From Verrucomicrobiota bacterium (GTDB lineage: Bacteria; Verrucomicrobiota; Verrucomicrobiia; Opitutales; Seribacteraceae), in NCBI GenBank assembly GCA_030830145.1, contig JAURNO010000448.1, forward strand, positions 1-8,911: DNA of 8,911 nucleotides, in the 5' to 3' direction. Both the position numbers and the translations under genes were made by a program. Under the pieces are notes generated by a model that was not told the origin of the DNA, did no database searches, and saw nothing but the letters and a program-made list of their open reading frames with translations. Positions 1 to 6,222 of this stretch are shown piece by piece. Numbering within the stretch: the first letter of the stretch is position 1; the number at the start of each line of letters is the position of its first letter.

Positions 1-1263
1 CACGAGATGATCGACGTTGCCAGCGAGCACTTGGGTCTGTCCATTAGTTCGTGGGCTCTGGAAACTTCCATCCGGAAAATTTACAATTCCAAAAAAAGAA
101 AGGGCTTGTTGGCCAAGGCCGGCCGCCCACGTGATTTTGATGCGGTCGATAACGCAGAGCTTGCGGTTGCCGATTTTTTTCAATACCTCCACGTTAAATC
201 TCTGGGCAATCAAGACAGGGTTCGTCTCAGGGAAGCCGGTATTCTGCCTTTGGAGGTTTTTCCTCCTCTGAGCAAATTGTGCAGATCCTTGGTCGAAGTG
301 GCTGAGCTAACCGAAGACGAGTCCTTAAAAATCGAGCTCAAGGATCAAGCGAAGAGGGTGCAGGGATATTTGAATGGTTTGTCCGAGGTCGTTGAGCTTA
401 AGGATGACAAGTCGGTTTATTGGCTTGAGCGAACGGGGAAGAAGAATCAAATCATCCATTTAAGGAGTGCTCCTCTTGTAATTGCCGAGATTTTGCGGGA
501 GCGACTCTTTTCGAAACCGTCTCCTATCGTAATGACGAGTGCAACCCTTACCCGAAAGGGCAAGGCCGACTCCTTCAAATCCTTGGTTGGAGCGGAGGAG
601 GTCAAGGAGGGGATCGTCAGTTCTCCTTTTGATTTCGAATCCAATTTGCAGGTGCGTATTTTGTCGGATTGTCCCGAGCCTACCGGTCAAAACCGAATTC
701 CCTATCTTACTTGTTTGTCCGAAATGATTCATTCCTGTTCAGCCGGAATTGAGGGCGGGACACTTGTCCTTTTTACGAATTACGCAGATCTTCGACATTG
801 TTTTCATACCCTTAAACCCAGATGGGACAAACTTGGTCGATCTCTCTATGCTCAAGGAGAAGGGTATTCTCGGACTGATTTGCGCAATCGGTTGATGGAT
901 GAAGGGGATGTTTTGCTTCTTGGTGCCGAAAGCTTTTGGAAGGGTTTCGACGCCAAAGGACCGGCTTTGTCTCAAGTCATCGTTACTCGTTTGCCCTTTG
1001 AAAACCCCGGGCACCCTTTGCTGGAAGCCAAGACCGAACTTTTGCTCGAGCAGGGCAAAAGTTCTTTTGCCGAGTATTTTCTTCCTTCCGCCGTGATTCG
1101 GTTCAGGCAGGGAATCGGACGGTTGATCCGGTCCCAGACAGACGTCGGAGACTTGGTGATTCTCGACTCTCGTATCCTGAGGAAAAACTATGGAAAAAGC
1201 TTTCTCAACGAATTACCCAAAAAAAAGTACGAGATTTTTTCATCGGATGAACTTATGCAGTGA
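1..1263 (+). CDS. DinG/Rad3-family ATP-dependent DNA helicase, C-terminal part (5' truncated)
   Basis: This is the C-terminal part of an XPD/Rad3-like superfamily 2 helicase of the DinG/YoaA type, which unwinds DNA 5' to 3' using ATP, typically in repair or at stalled forks. The frame is open to the left edge. The first two codons read His-Glu and continue as MIDVASEHL, matching the end of a DEAH box, so the Met at base 7 is internal. Visible motifs, numbered from the first codon, are: motif III MTSATLT at 178-184; GGTLVLFTNY at 252-261 (motif IV region); SFWKGFD at 311-317 followed by a LPFENP segment (motif V); and QGIGRLIRS at 370-378 with a DSR at 389-391 (motif VI). The Walker A motif and the Fe-S cysteines of this family would lie upstream of the window, so DinG and YoaA subtypes cannot be separated. 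No frameshift is seen and the gene ends with TGA. Confidence 0.9.
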   Translation, partial: HEMIDVASEHLGLSISSWALETSIRKIYNSKKRKGLLAKAGRPRDFDAVDNAELAVADFFQYLHVKSLGNQDRVRLREAGILPLEVFPPLSKLCRSLVEVAELTEDESLKIELKDQAKRVQGYLNGLSEVVELKDDKSVYWLERTGKKNQIIHLRSAPLVIAEILRERLFSKPSPIVMTSATLTRKGKADSFKSLVGAEEVKEGIVSSPFDFESNLQVRILSDCPEPTGQNRIPYLTCLSEMIHSCSAGIEGGTLVLFTNYADLRHCFHTLKPRWDKLGRSLYAQGEGYSRTDLRNRLMDEGDVLLLGAESFWKGFDAKGPALSQVIVTRLPFENPGHPLLEAKTELLLEQGKSSFAEYFLPSAVIRFRQGIGRLIRSQTDVGDLVILDSRILRKNYGKSFLNELPKKKYEIFSSDELMQ

Positions 1264-1277
1264 GCCTACGTGGGAGC

Positions 1278-1302
1278 GTTCAATCTCTTTTTTTGATTGA
1301 AT
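1278..1302 (+). terminator. AT-rich stem-loop, possible weak terminator of the helicase gene
   Basis: The arms 1278-1285 (GTTCAATC) and 1295-1302 (GATTGAAT) pair over 8 bp, one of them a G-T wobble, around a 9-base T-rich loop. A run of four T residues covers 1302-1305. It starts 15 bases after the helicase stop codon, which is the right place for a terminator, but the stem is low in G+C and the T-run is short. Confidence 0.35.
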
Positions 1303-1303
1303 T

Positions 1304-1323
1304 TTGAAAATTGACGTTTTCAA
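1304..1323. repeat. Perfect 7-bp inverted repeat with TTGACG in the loop
   Basis: TTGAAAA at 1304-1310 and TTTTCAA at 1317-1323 are perfect reverse complements separated by the six bases TTGACG. The loop is also the -35-like hexamer of the promoter proposed for the phosphatase gene. The repeat could therefore be an operator, a second weak terminator arm, or chance in AT-rich sequence. Confidence 0.35.
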
Positions 1324-1339
1324 TGCTTTTAATCCTAAT
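1311..1339 (+). promoter_or_regulatory. Candidate sigma70-type promoter for the PP2C gene
   Basis: TTGACG at 1311-1316 matches the -35 consensus at five of six positions. After a 17-base spacer comes CCTAAT at 1334-1339, which matches TATAAT at four of six. Transcription would begin about 20 bases before the ATG at 1368. No Shine-Dalgarno sequence is visible in the short leader (TTAATTATCCCTGAAT). This is a pattern match only. Confidence 0.3.
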
Positions 1340-1367
1340 CGGAACAGTTTATTAATTATCCCTGAAT

Positions 1368-2081
1368 ATGCTCATCACTTCACATGGTCACAGCGACGTC
1401 GGTTTCGTTCGAGACAACAACGAGGACTCGTTTGTCGTCGATGAGAAAAAAGGTATCTTTGCAGTTGCGGACGGAGTAGGCGGTTTACCGTACGGAGCCT
1501 TGGCGAGCCGCTTGGCGGTTCGTTTTTTCGGTTCTTTGGTCAGTGGTGCCGATTCTTGTTCCACGGGCGCTGAGTTTCGCGAGGTTGCCCATTCCGTTCA
1601 CCAAAACATTGTAGAGTGCGGTTCTTTGGTCAGTGGTGAAAATGGAATCGGTACAACTTTTTCGGGTCTTCGTATAATCGATCGGAAGTTATTATTCGCC
1701 CATGTCGGGGATTCTTCGATTTTCCTGAAAAACGGCCAAGGTTTGAGCAAGATATCGAAATGTCATACTTTGGGTGATGAACTGATAGACAAACACGGTC
1801 CGGACGCTGCCCGCGACATGCCCGAGCATTATATGCACACTTTGACCCGGTGCATGGGCCAAGACATCGATTTCGAGGTTGATCTCGGCGAGCGCGAACT
1901 TTCTCCCGGCGACATTTATTTAATTTGCTCTGACGGTGTAACCAATATGGTCGAAACTCAGGAAATCGAGAAAATGACCGAAAGTATGGAACCCGAGGTT
2001 CTCGTTCATGCTCTTGTCGATTTAGCCAATCAGAATGGCGGCACTGATAATTCCACTGTCGTTTGCCTGAAAGTGTCTTGA
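1368..2081 (+). CDS. PP2C-family serine/threonine protein phosphatase
   Basis: The 237-residue product is a single PPM/PP2C catalytic domain with no membrane segment or extra domain, the size of bacterial PrpC/Stp-type enzymes. It should remove phosphate from Ser/Thr residues in the cytoplasm using two Mn/Mg ions. The motifs appear in family order: SDVGFVRDNNEDS at 9-21 (metal-ligating Asp20), AVADGVGG at 32-39 (Asp35, Gly36), the GIGTTFSG segment near 93-100, AHVGDSS at 111-117, CSDGV at 187-191 (Asp189) and TDNST at 226-230 (Asp227). All the expected metal ligands are present, so it should be active. The usual SR after the GD of the fourth motif is SS here. The TPR gene follows after 18 bp, so the two are probably co-transcribed. 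No Ser/Thr kinase lies in the window, so its targets are unknown. The gene holds an exact 20-bp direct repeat. Confidence 0.93.
   Translation: MLITSHGHSDVGFVRDNNEDSFVVDEKKGIFAVADGVGGLPYGALASRLAVRFFGSLVSGADSCSTGAEFREVAHSVHQNIVECGSLVSGENGIGTTFSGLRIIDRKLLFAHVGDSSIFLKNGQGLSKISKCHTLGDELIDKHGPDAARDMPEHYMHTLTRCMGQDIDFEVDLGERELSPGDIYLICSDGVTNMVETQEIEKMTESMEPEVLVHALVDLANQNGGTDNSTVVCLKVS
1529..1638 (+). repeat. Exact 20-bp direct repeat pair inside the PP2C gene, 90 bp apart
   Basis: CGGTTCTTTGGTCAGTGGTG occurs at 1529-1548 and again at 1619-1638. The offset is exactly 90 bp, or 30 codons, so both copies are read in the same frame and both encode GSLVSG. The flanking and intervening sequences are not similar to each other. 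Confidence 0.9.
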
Positions 2082-2099
2082 TTTTCACGAGGATTCCTC

Positions 2100-2420
2100 A
2101 TGAGTCTGCGAAGTGCCCTTTTCCGGACCAAGCTGGAATCGAATCCGGAGAATGATCTTTTTCGTTTTAGTTTGGCTCAGGCTCTTTGGGAAGAAGGGAA
2201 TTGTGGTGAGTGCATCGAGGAGCTCGAACTTTGCCTGCAAAAGAGACCGGATTGGATGATCGCCTCCTTGCTTTTGGGGAAGGTGAAAATGAAAACCGGT
2301 AAGATGGATGAAGCTCAAAAGATCTTCAAGGATACTGTGAAAATAGCTCAGGAACAGGATCATGAAGGACCAGAAGAAGAAGCTCGGGCCCTTTTGGCCG
2401 AATGTCTTGCCGGAGAATAA
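2100..2420 (+). CDS. Small TPR-repeat protein
   Basis: The 106-residue product consists almost entirely of two tetratricopeptide repeats, roughly residues 19-52 (ending in the expected Pro at 50) and 53-86, followed by a short helical tail. There is no signal peptide or membrane segment, so it is probably a cytoplasmic protein-protein adaptor. Its start has a plausible Shine-Dalgarno sequence (GAGGA about 5 bases upstream of the ATG). It lies 18 bp behind the PP2C gene and 111 bp ahead of murJ, so the phosphatase is the likeliest functional partner. Three Cys residues (35, 38, 45) lie in the first repeat; a metal site is possible but nothing else supports it. A precise function cannot be named. 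Confidence 0.8.
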   Translation: MSLRSALFRTKLESNPENDLFRFSLAQALWEEGNCGECIEELELCLQKRPDWMIASLLLGKVKMKTGKMDEAQKIFKDTVKIAQEQDHEGPEEEARALLAECLAGE

Positions 2421-2438
2421 AATTCCAAGTTGCCTGGG

Positions 2439-2465
2439 CTTGTTGTGCCCGCGGCATAAGACAAG
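2439..2465. repeat. Imperfect inverted repeat between the TPR gene and murJ
   Basis: CTTGT (2439-2443) and ACAAG (2461-2465) form an outer stem. TGCC (2446-2449) and GGCA (2453-2456) form an inner stem with a 3-base loop, and the two are separated by unpaired bases. No T-run follows, so it is not a convincing intrinsic terminator. It could be a weak RNA structure in the 111-bp gap. Confidence 0.25.
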
Positions 2466-2500
2466 ACCTGACTTTGCCCGTGTATTGCCAATCCACGAAT

Positions 2501-2508
2501 CCCCCCCC
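2501..2508 (+). repeat. Run of eight C upstream of murJ
   Basis: A homopolymer of eight C residues lies about 23 bases before the murJ ATG. Such tracts can slip during replication, and here it would sit in the leader or promoter-proximal region of murJ. Confidence 0.6.
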
Positions 2509-2531
2509 GCAGAGCCATTTTTTCGAGGAAG

Positions 2532-4091
2532 ATGAGTAAGTTTTCGCGAAACCTTTCCTTGGTCAGCGGTTTGACGATCCTTTCCAGAGTACTTGGCCTG
2601 TTGCGGGACATCTTTTTCTTTTCTTTTTTTGGCTCATCCGCGGTCGCCGCCGCTTTTATCCTCGCCTTCACATTGCCCAATCTTTTTCGCAGAATGTTGG
2701 GGGAAGGAACTTTGAGTTCGGCCTTCATTCCCGTTTATGCGGAAAACCTTCAAAACCAAGGTTTGAACATGGCCAACCGGATACTCAACCAGGTTCTTTC
2801 CCGACTTGGTCTTTTGCTGCTCTTACTCAGTTTCGTCGTTTGTCTTCTTTCATGGCTCGGTTGGCAAACTTGGTTAACGGATGAAAAATGGAAGAGTGGA
2901 GCCTTTCTTAACGCAATTGTCTTTCCTTATGTTTTGTGCATTTGCATGTCCGCAGTTCTTGTGGGAGCCCTCAATACGCATAGATCATTTTTTGCCGGGG
3001 CATTTTCGCCCATTGTTCTGAATCTTGCCATGATCGGTTCGATGATGATCGGTAAATGGGGGATGAGGGCAGAGGGACTGGACTTGGCCTCAGTTCTTTG
3101 TGTCGGAGTTGTGGTGGGAGGTCTTTTGCAATTGTCCTTGCCCTGGATGCACTTGAAGGTCCAAAATGGTTGGAATTGGCACTTTGATTTGGGTGGTTCC
3201 GAGGAATTAAGTAAAATCAAAACTCTCTTTTGGATTGGAGCCCTTGGGGCGGCAGTTGCCCAGGTAAACGTGCTGGTCTCAAGAGTTCTGGCCTACTCAC
3301 TCGATGATCAGGGGGCATTGCCTTATCTTTTCCTTTCGGCACGGTTGATCGAATTGCCGCTTGGCGTTTTCGCCGTTGCCTTGTCGACGGTTCTTTTCCC
3401 TGAGTTGGCAAGAAGTTCCGGATTGGCCGATAAAAAGAATTTTGAAAAATATTTTGCTCAAGGATTCCGTTTGACCCTTGGGATCACCTTGCCGGCTGCG
3501 GTCGGCTTGGGCTTGTTGGCGAAACCCATCTTGAGCGTGCTTTTTCAGTATGGCATGTTTGCCGGCGACGACGTGACTCAAGCCGCCCGCGTACTTATGG
3601 TAACCGTAGCTTCCTTGCCGTTTTATGCACTGTCGGCCTTTGTCGTGAAGGCGTTTCATGCCCGTAAGCAGATGAGGCCGCCTCTTTGGGCCGCGATCGC
3701 AAGCTTTACCATCAACCTTACCCTGTGTCTTTTACTTATGAAAGAGTATGGAGTCATCGGTTTGGCTTGGGCCAACGTCGGGGCTGCCTTTGCCCAGTTG
3801 GCCTTTCTACTTTGGAAATTCAAGGGGTTTTCTCTTATGGATTATCTAAATCCGATGCCGTTTTTTGCGTTCGGCTGTTTTTTGTCTTCCTTTGCCATGG
3901 GCATCGCACTTTTTTTCCTGCGGGACTCGCTGGGCATGGAGGAATCGCAGTTGGGAAATCTGTGGACTTTGTGCCTGTTGATTCCCGTTGGTTGCGTAAT
4001 ACATTTTGGCCTTCTCTGGGTATTTGGCTTTCCTGAAGCCAGGGACGCCGCTTTGAAACTGCGTTTACTTGTCGGCAAGTTTATTGGCTAG
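2532..4091 (+). CDS. murJ: Lipid II flippase MurJ (MviN family, MOP superfamily)
   Basis: MurJ moves lipid II, the peptidoglycan precursor, from the inner to the outer face of the cytoplasmic membrane. The 519-residue product has the usual family length and many hydrophobic helices, consistent with the 14-helix MurJ fold. Family signatures are: VSGLTILSRVLGLLRD at residues 11-26; LPNLFRRMLGEGTLSSAF at 48-65; the GALNTHRSFFAGAFSPIVLN region; and SARLIELPLGVFAVALST starting near 269. Arg19, Arg25, Arg53 and Arg271 line up with the cavity arginines R18, R24, R52 and R270 of E. coli MurJ. Residue 40 is Ala where E. coli has Asp39. A purine-rich GAGGAAG directly abuts the ATG, closer than a usual Shine-Dalgarno site, but the N-terminus fits the family. 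The gene ends with TAG, and the first prepilin gene begins 30 bp later. Confidence 0.95.
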   Translation: MSKFSRNLSLVSGLTILSRVLGLLRDIFFFSFFGSSAVAAAFILAFTLPNLFRRMLGEGTLSSAFIPVYAENLQNQGLNMANRILNQVLSRLGLLLLLLSFVVCLLSWLGWQTWLTDEKWKSGAFLNAIVFPYVLCICMSAVLVGALNTHRSFFAGAFSPIVLNLAMIGSMMIGKWGMRAEGLDLASVLCVGVVVGGLLQLSLPWMHLKVQNGWNWHFDLGGSEELSKIKTLFWIGALGAAVAQVNVLVSRVLAYSLDDQGALPYLFLSARLIELPLGVFAVALSTVLFPELARSSGLADKKNFEKYFAQGFRLTLGITLPAAVGLGLLAKPILSVLFQYGMFAGDDVTQAARVLMVTVASLPFYALSAFVVKAFHARKQMRPPLWAAIASFTINLTLCLLLMKEYGVIGLAWANVGAAFAQLAFLLWKFKGFSLMDYLNPMPFFAFGCFLSSFAMGIALFFLRDSLGMEESQLGNLWTLCLLIPVGCVIHFGLLWVFGFPEARDAALKLRLLVGKFIG

Positions 4092-4101
4092 GGTTTTTGC
4101 C

Positions 4102-4133
4102 TGCACGATTTCGTTGACAAAATGAACCGTGCA
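4102..4133 (+). promoter_or_regulatory. Consensus -35 hexamer flanked by a 6-bp inverted repeat before the prepilin genes
   Basis: TTGACA, a perfect -35 hexamer, lies at 4114-4119. It is nearly centred between TGCACG (4102-4107) and its reverse complement CGTGCA (4128-4133). The best -10 at 17-base spacing is AAGATT (4137-4142), only three of six matches. If this is a promoter, it would favour the downstream ATG at 4152 as the start of the first prepilin. It could be an operator-controlled promoter or chance. Confidence 0.25.
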
Positions 4134-4769
4134 ATGAAGATTCATGGGAAGATGAGAAACAGAGGCCATGCGGGATTTACTCTAATCGAACTCCTTGTCG
4201 TAATCGTAATCATCGGCATCCTGAGTTCGATGAGTTTCGGGGCTTACGCTTGGTGGAGCGAGGAGAGGGCGAAGAAGGCAGCGCAAAGCCAGATCGAGGC
4301 TTTGCAATTGGCTTTGGAGCAATACAAAAGCGATCAGGGCGGTTACCCTCGCACGGATGATTTGCCCTCCGATAACGAACAAATCAGGGGGATTCTTTTT
4401 TTTCAAGCATTGACGGGACTTGTTGACCGTTTTGGCGATAAGATCGATGCTGATCGCAGGGGTGCCGTTTTTTTGCCTAATTGGGATTCGATGATTCTGG
4501 GAAGCGATGAAGACGGCGACATCCGAGAGGTGACTTTGACTCTCGAGCAATTGAAGGGAAATCAATTACCCGAGGTTTTCCTTCTCGACCCATGGGACGA
4601 GCCTTACGTTTACGAATTCCCACGTAGCGACGGGCACAAGGGGTTCTTGTTGTTTTCGAGAGGGCCGGACGGAGAATCTTCGGTTTTTGAATCCGAACTA
4701 ACGGCAACTCCGGAGAAAGCGGACGAAGACATGGACAATATTCCTGATTACGAGCCCGGCAAGTGGTAA
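4122..4769 (+). CDS. GspG-like type II secretion pseudopilin (prepilin-type N-terminal methylation signal)
   Basis: The 215-residue product carries a class III prepilin signal: a basic leader, Gly18 at -1, then FTLIELLVVIVIIGIL with Glu at +5 (Glu23). A prepilin peptidase would cut between Gly18 and Phe19, and the hydrophobic helix would anchor and assemble the subunit. The C-terminal half looks like GspG: a DPWDEPYVYEFP segment followed by FLLFSRGPDGESS, the region that binds Ca2+ in GspG. It is longer than a typical GspG (about 140 residues) and ends in an acidic tail with DNIPDYEPGKW. In-frame ATGs at 4134 and 4152 are alternative starts. The one at 4152 gives an 8-residue leader, typical for such proteins, but its GGGAAG abuts the ATG. 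No candidate has a well-spaced Shine-Dalgarno sequence, so the start is unsettled. The gene opens a run of four prepilin genes. Confidence 0.85.
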   Translation: MNRAMKIHGKMRNRGHAGFTLIELLVVIVIIGILSSMSFGAYAWWSEERAKKAAQSQIEALQLALEQYKSDQGGYPRTDDLPSDNEQIRGILFFQALTGLVDRFGDKIDADRRGAVFLPNWDSMILGSDEDGDIREVTLTLEQLKGNQLPEVFLLDPWDEPYVYEFPRSDGHKGFLLFSRGPDGESSVFESELTATPEKADEDMDNIPDYEPGKW

Positions 4770-4777
4770 CTTTTATT

Positions 4778-5479
4778 ATGAAAAACAAAAAAGAATCGCG
4801 AACAAGCGGATTTACCCTGATAGAACTTTTGGTTGTAATCTCAATAATCGGGATCCTTGTTTCGATTGCGATCCCTTCCTACAATGGGATTATCGATTGG
4901 GCTCACTCGACTGATACGGAGGCCCGGTTTGCGAAATGGGGCGGAGCCATGTCAAGATACCATGATGAAAACGGATATTTTCCGCCTTTCCTTTTGGACG
5001 AAGACGAAGGGGTTCCGGTTGTTTTGAGCCGGGAGCATCAGGACGACCACGACTCTTTCGTAGTCGCTCTATCGGGAAAGAAGTGGAACACCGATACCAA
5101 GCTTTGGGAAACCAAATTGGATGGAGCCTTAAAAAAACAGAAGGGCAAGGGATCTTATATCGATCAAATGACGGAAGATTTTGGCTCCGATGGTTTTTTG
5201 GCGGACGGTTGGGGAGGATCCAAAATTCATGTGTTGGTCCAGAAAGGCTATGCCAGCAATGGGCGTGGCAAGGATACGATCGAACTGAGCTCTTCCGCTC
5301 TTTCGGAAATCAAGGCGGCACTGAGCGTTGATTACGACATGGAGACGATTAACTCCGTCGAAGATCAAATTAAAATGATACCCAAACCGTATGCCTTTTA
5401 CGTTCTGCACGATGACGAATCGGGAAGTGGCAATGTTTTTTCATGGAACTTATTGGATATTTTGAATAATGCCGAATAA
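4778..5479 (+). CDS. Second GspG-like pseudopilin, divergent C-terminus
   Basis: I chose the ATG at 4778. An upstream GTG at 4763 is in frame but overlaps the previous gene. The product is then 233 residues with an 11-residue leader (four Lys or Arg in the first eight), Gly11 at -1 and FTLIELLVVISIIGILVSIAIP, with Glu16 at +5. After the helix, the RFAKWGGAMSRYHDENGYFPP segment (residues ~48-68) follows the GspG/PilE pattern of an amphipathic helix ending in a G-Y-P turn. The rest is a hydrophilic domain I do not recognise; it lacks the DPWG/GPDG signature of its neighbour. It starts 8 bp after that gene and overlaps the next by 11 bp, so translation is probably coupled. It may be a second major-like subunit or a substrate-specific variant. 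Confidence 0.82.
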   Translation: MKNKKESRTSGFTLIELLVVISIIGILVSIAIPSYNGIIDWAHSTDTEARFAKWGGAMSRYHDENGYFPPFLLDEDEGVPVVLSREHQDDHDSFVVALSGKKWNTDTKLWETKLDGALKKQKGKGSYIDQMTEDFGSDGFLADGWGGSKIHVLVQKGYASNGRGKDTIELSSSALSEIKAALSVDYDMETINSVEDQIKMIPKPYAFYVLHDDESGSGNVFSWNLLDILNNAE

Positions 5480-6221
5480 GAAAGAAGCCATATCTCATAT
5501 GGTTGGCTCAACCAAAGGCTTGACTGGTAAGAGAGCTTTCACGCTTATTGAGTTGCTCGTCGTAATTGCGGTGATGGGCTTGATGATGGGGTTCATTGGC
5601 TTAACCTTGCTCGGAGGCGGAGGAGAGGAACTGGGTTCGGCTCAGAGAGAAGTTCTTGGCCTCGTGCAGCAAGCCCGTACCCGAGCCGCCCTTTCGGGGG
5701 CGGAAACTCGGCTTATAGTTAATGCGATGGAAGAAGACCTGGAGAAATATCATCGTTACGTCGAACTTGTGGTTAAGGACACCTGCGCTACCACCAACGA
5801 AACGAATTGGTTGGTAATGGGAGAGGGGACGACCCTGCCGGACGGGGTTTTCTTTGTGCCTGAAAATGATTCATTTTGCGAGGTTTCCGAGGAATGGAAA
5901 GAAGATGCATACACCGTTTGGAGCGCCAATGAGGATGATTTTCGATTAATGGATACCTTCAAAGGCGAACGAAAGGAGGGGGGATCTACGAAATTCCGAT
6001 ATCTTGCATTCAGTTCGATGGGTAGCGTTGTTTATCCTCCGGCAAGTGGCGGTGGGGGGGTTCAGTCACCCCCTCGGTTGGTCCTGGCAAACGGCAACCT
6101 GAATCCTATAGCTACCGGGAAACCGATTCGTTTTATTGATCCTGACACGATTGCCGGAATTCTGATGAGGCGATTCGGTGGGTTTGCCGTTTTGAGTCCG
6201 GAAGACTTTACGAGTCCTTGA
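5469..6221 (+). CDS. GspH/FimT-like minor pseudopilin
   Basis: The 250-residue product has a 23-residue leader ending KRA, then FTLIELLVVIAVMGLMMGFIGL with Glu28 at +5. The -1 residue is Ala23 rather than the usual Gly. The segment after the helix, EELGSAQREVLGLVQQARTRAALSGAETRLIVN, follows the GspH/FimT pattern (a helix rich in small residues and Arg leading into a first beta strand). GspH is a minor pseudopilin near the tip of the type II secretion pseudopilus. The domain is larger than a typical GspH and holds a Gly-rich loop (ASGGGGVQSPP) encoded over a run of seven G at 6054-6060. The ATG overlaps the previous gene by 11 bp. An in-frame ATG at 5499 would remove the overlap and give a 13-residue leader, so the start is uncertain. 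Confidence 0.8.
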   Translation: MPNKKEAISHMVGSTKGLTGKRAFTLIELLVVIAVMGLMMGFIGLTLLGGGGEELGSAQREVLGLVQQARTRAALSGAETRLIVNAMEEDLEKYHRYVELVVKDTCATTNETNWLVMGEGTTLPDGVFFVPENDSFCEVSEEWKEDAYTVWSANEDDFRLMDTFKGERKEGGSTKFRYLAFSSMGSVVYPPASGGGGVQSPPRLVLANGNLNPIATGKPIRFIDPDTIAGILMRRFGGFAVLSPEDFTSP

Positions 6222-6222
6222 T

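Noticed and set aside
1630..2088. Minus-strand open frame of 152 codons opposite the PP2C gene
   Set aside because: It lies antisense to a gene with all PP2C motifs, its translation resembles no domain, and it is rich in Arg as expected for a shadow frame.
2360..2728. Minus-strand open frame of 122 codons across the TPR-murJ gap
   Set aside because: It overlaps the clearly coding starts of murJ and the end of the TPR gene, and its product has no recognisable features.
4763..4765. GTG as the start of the second prepilin gene
   Set aside because: It would overlap the previous gene by 7 bp and add VVTFI before the ATG at 4778, which already gives a normal basic leader.
6054..6060. Run of seven G in the GspH-like gene as a phase-variation switch
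   Set aside because: It lies in an intact frame inside a Gly-rich loop late in the gene. Without variants there is no reason to see more than codon choice.
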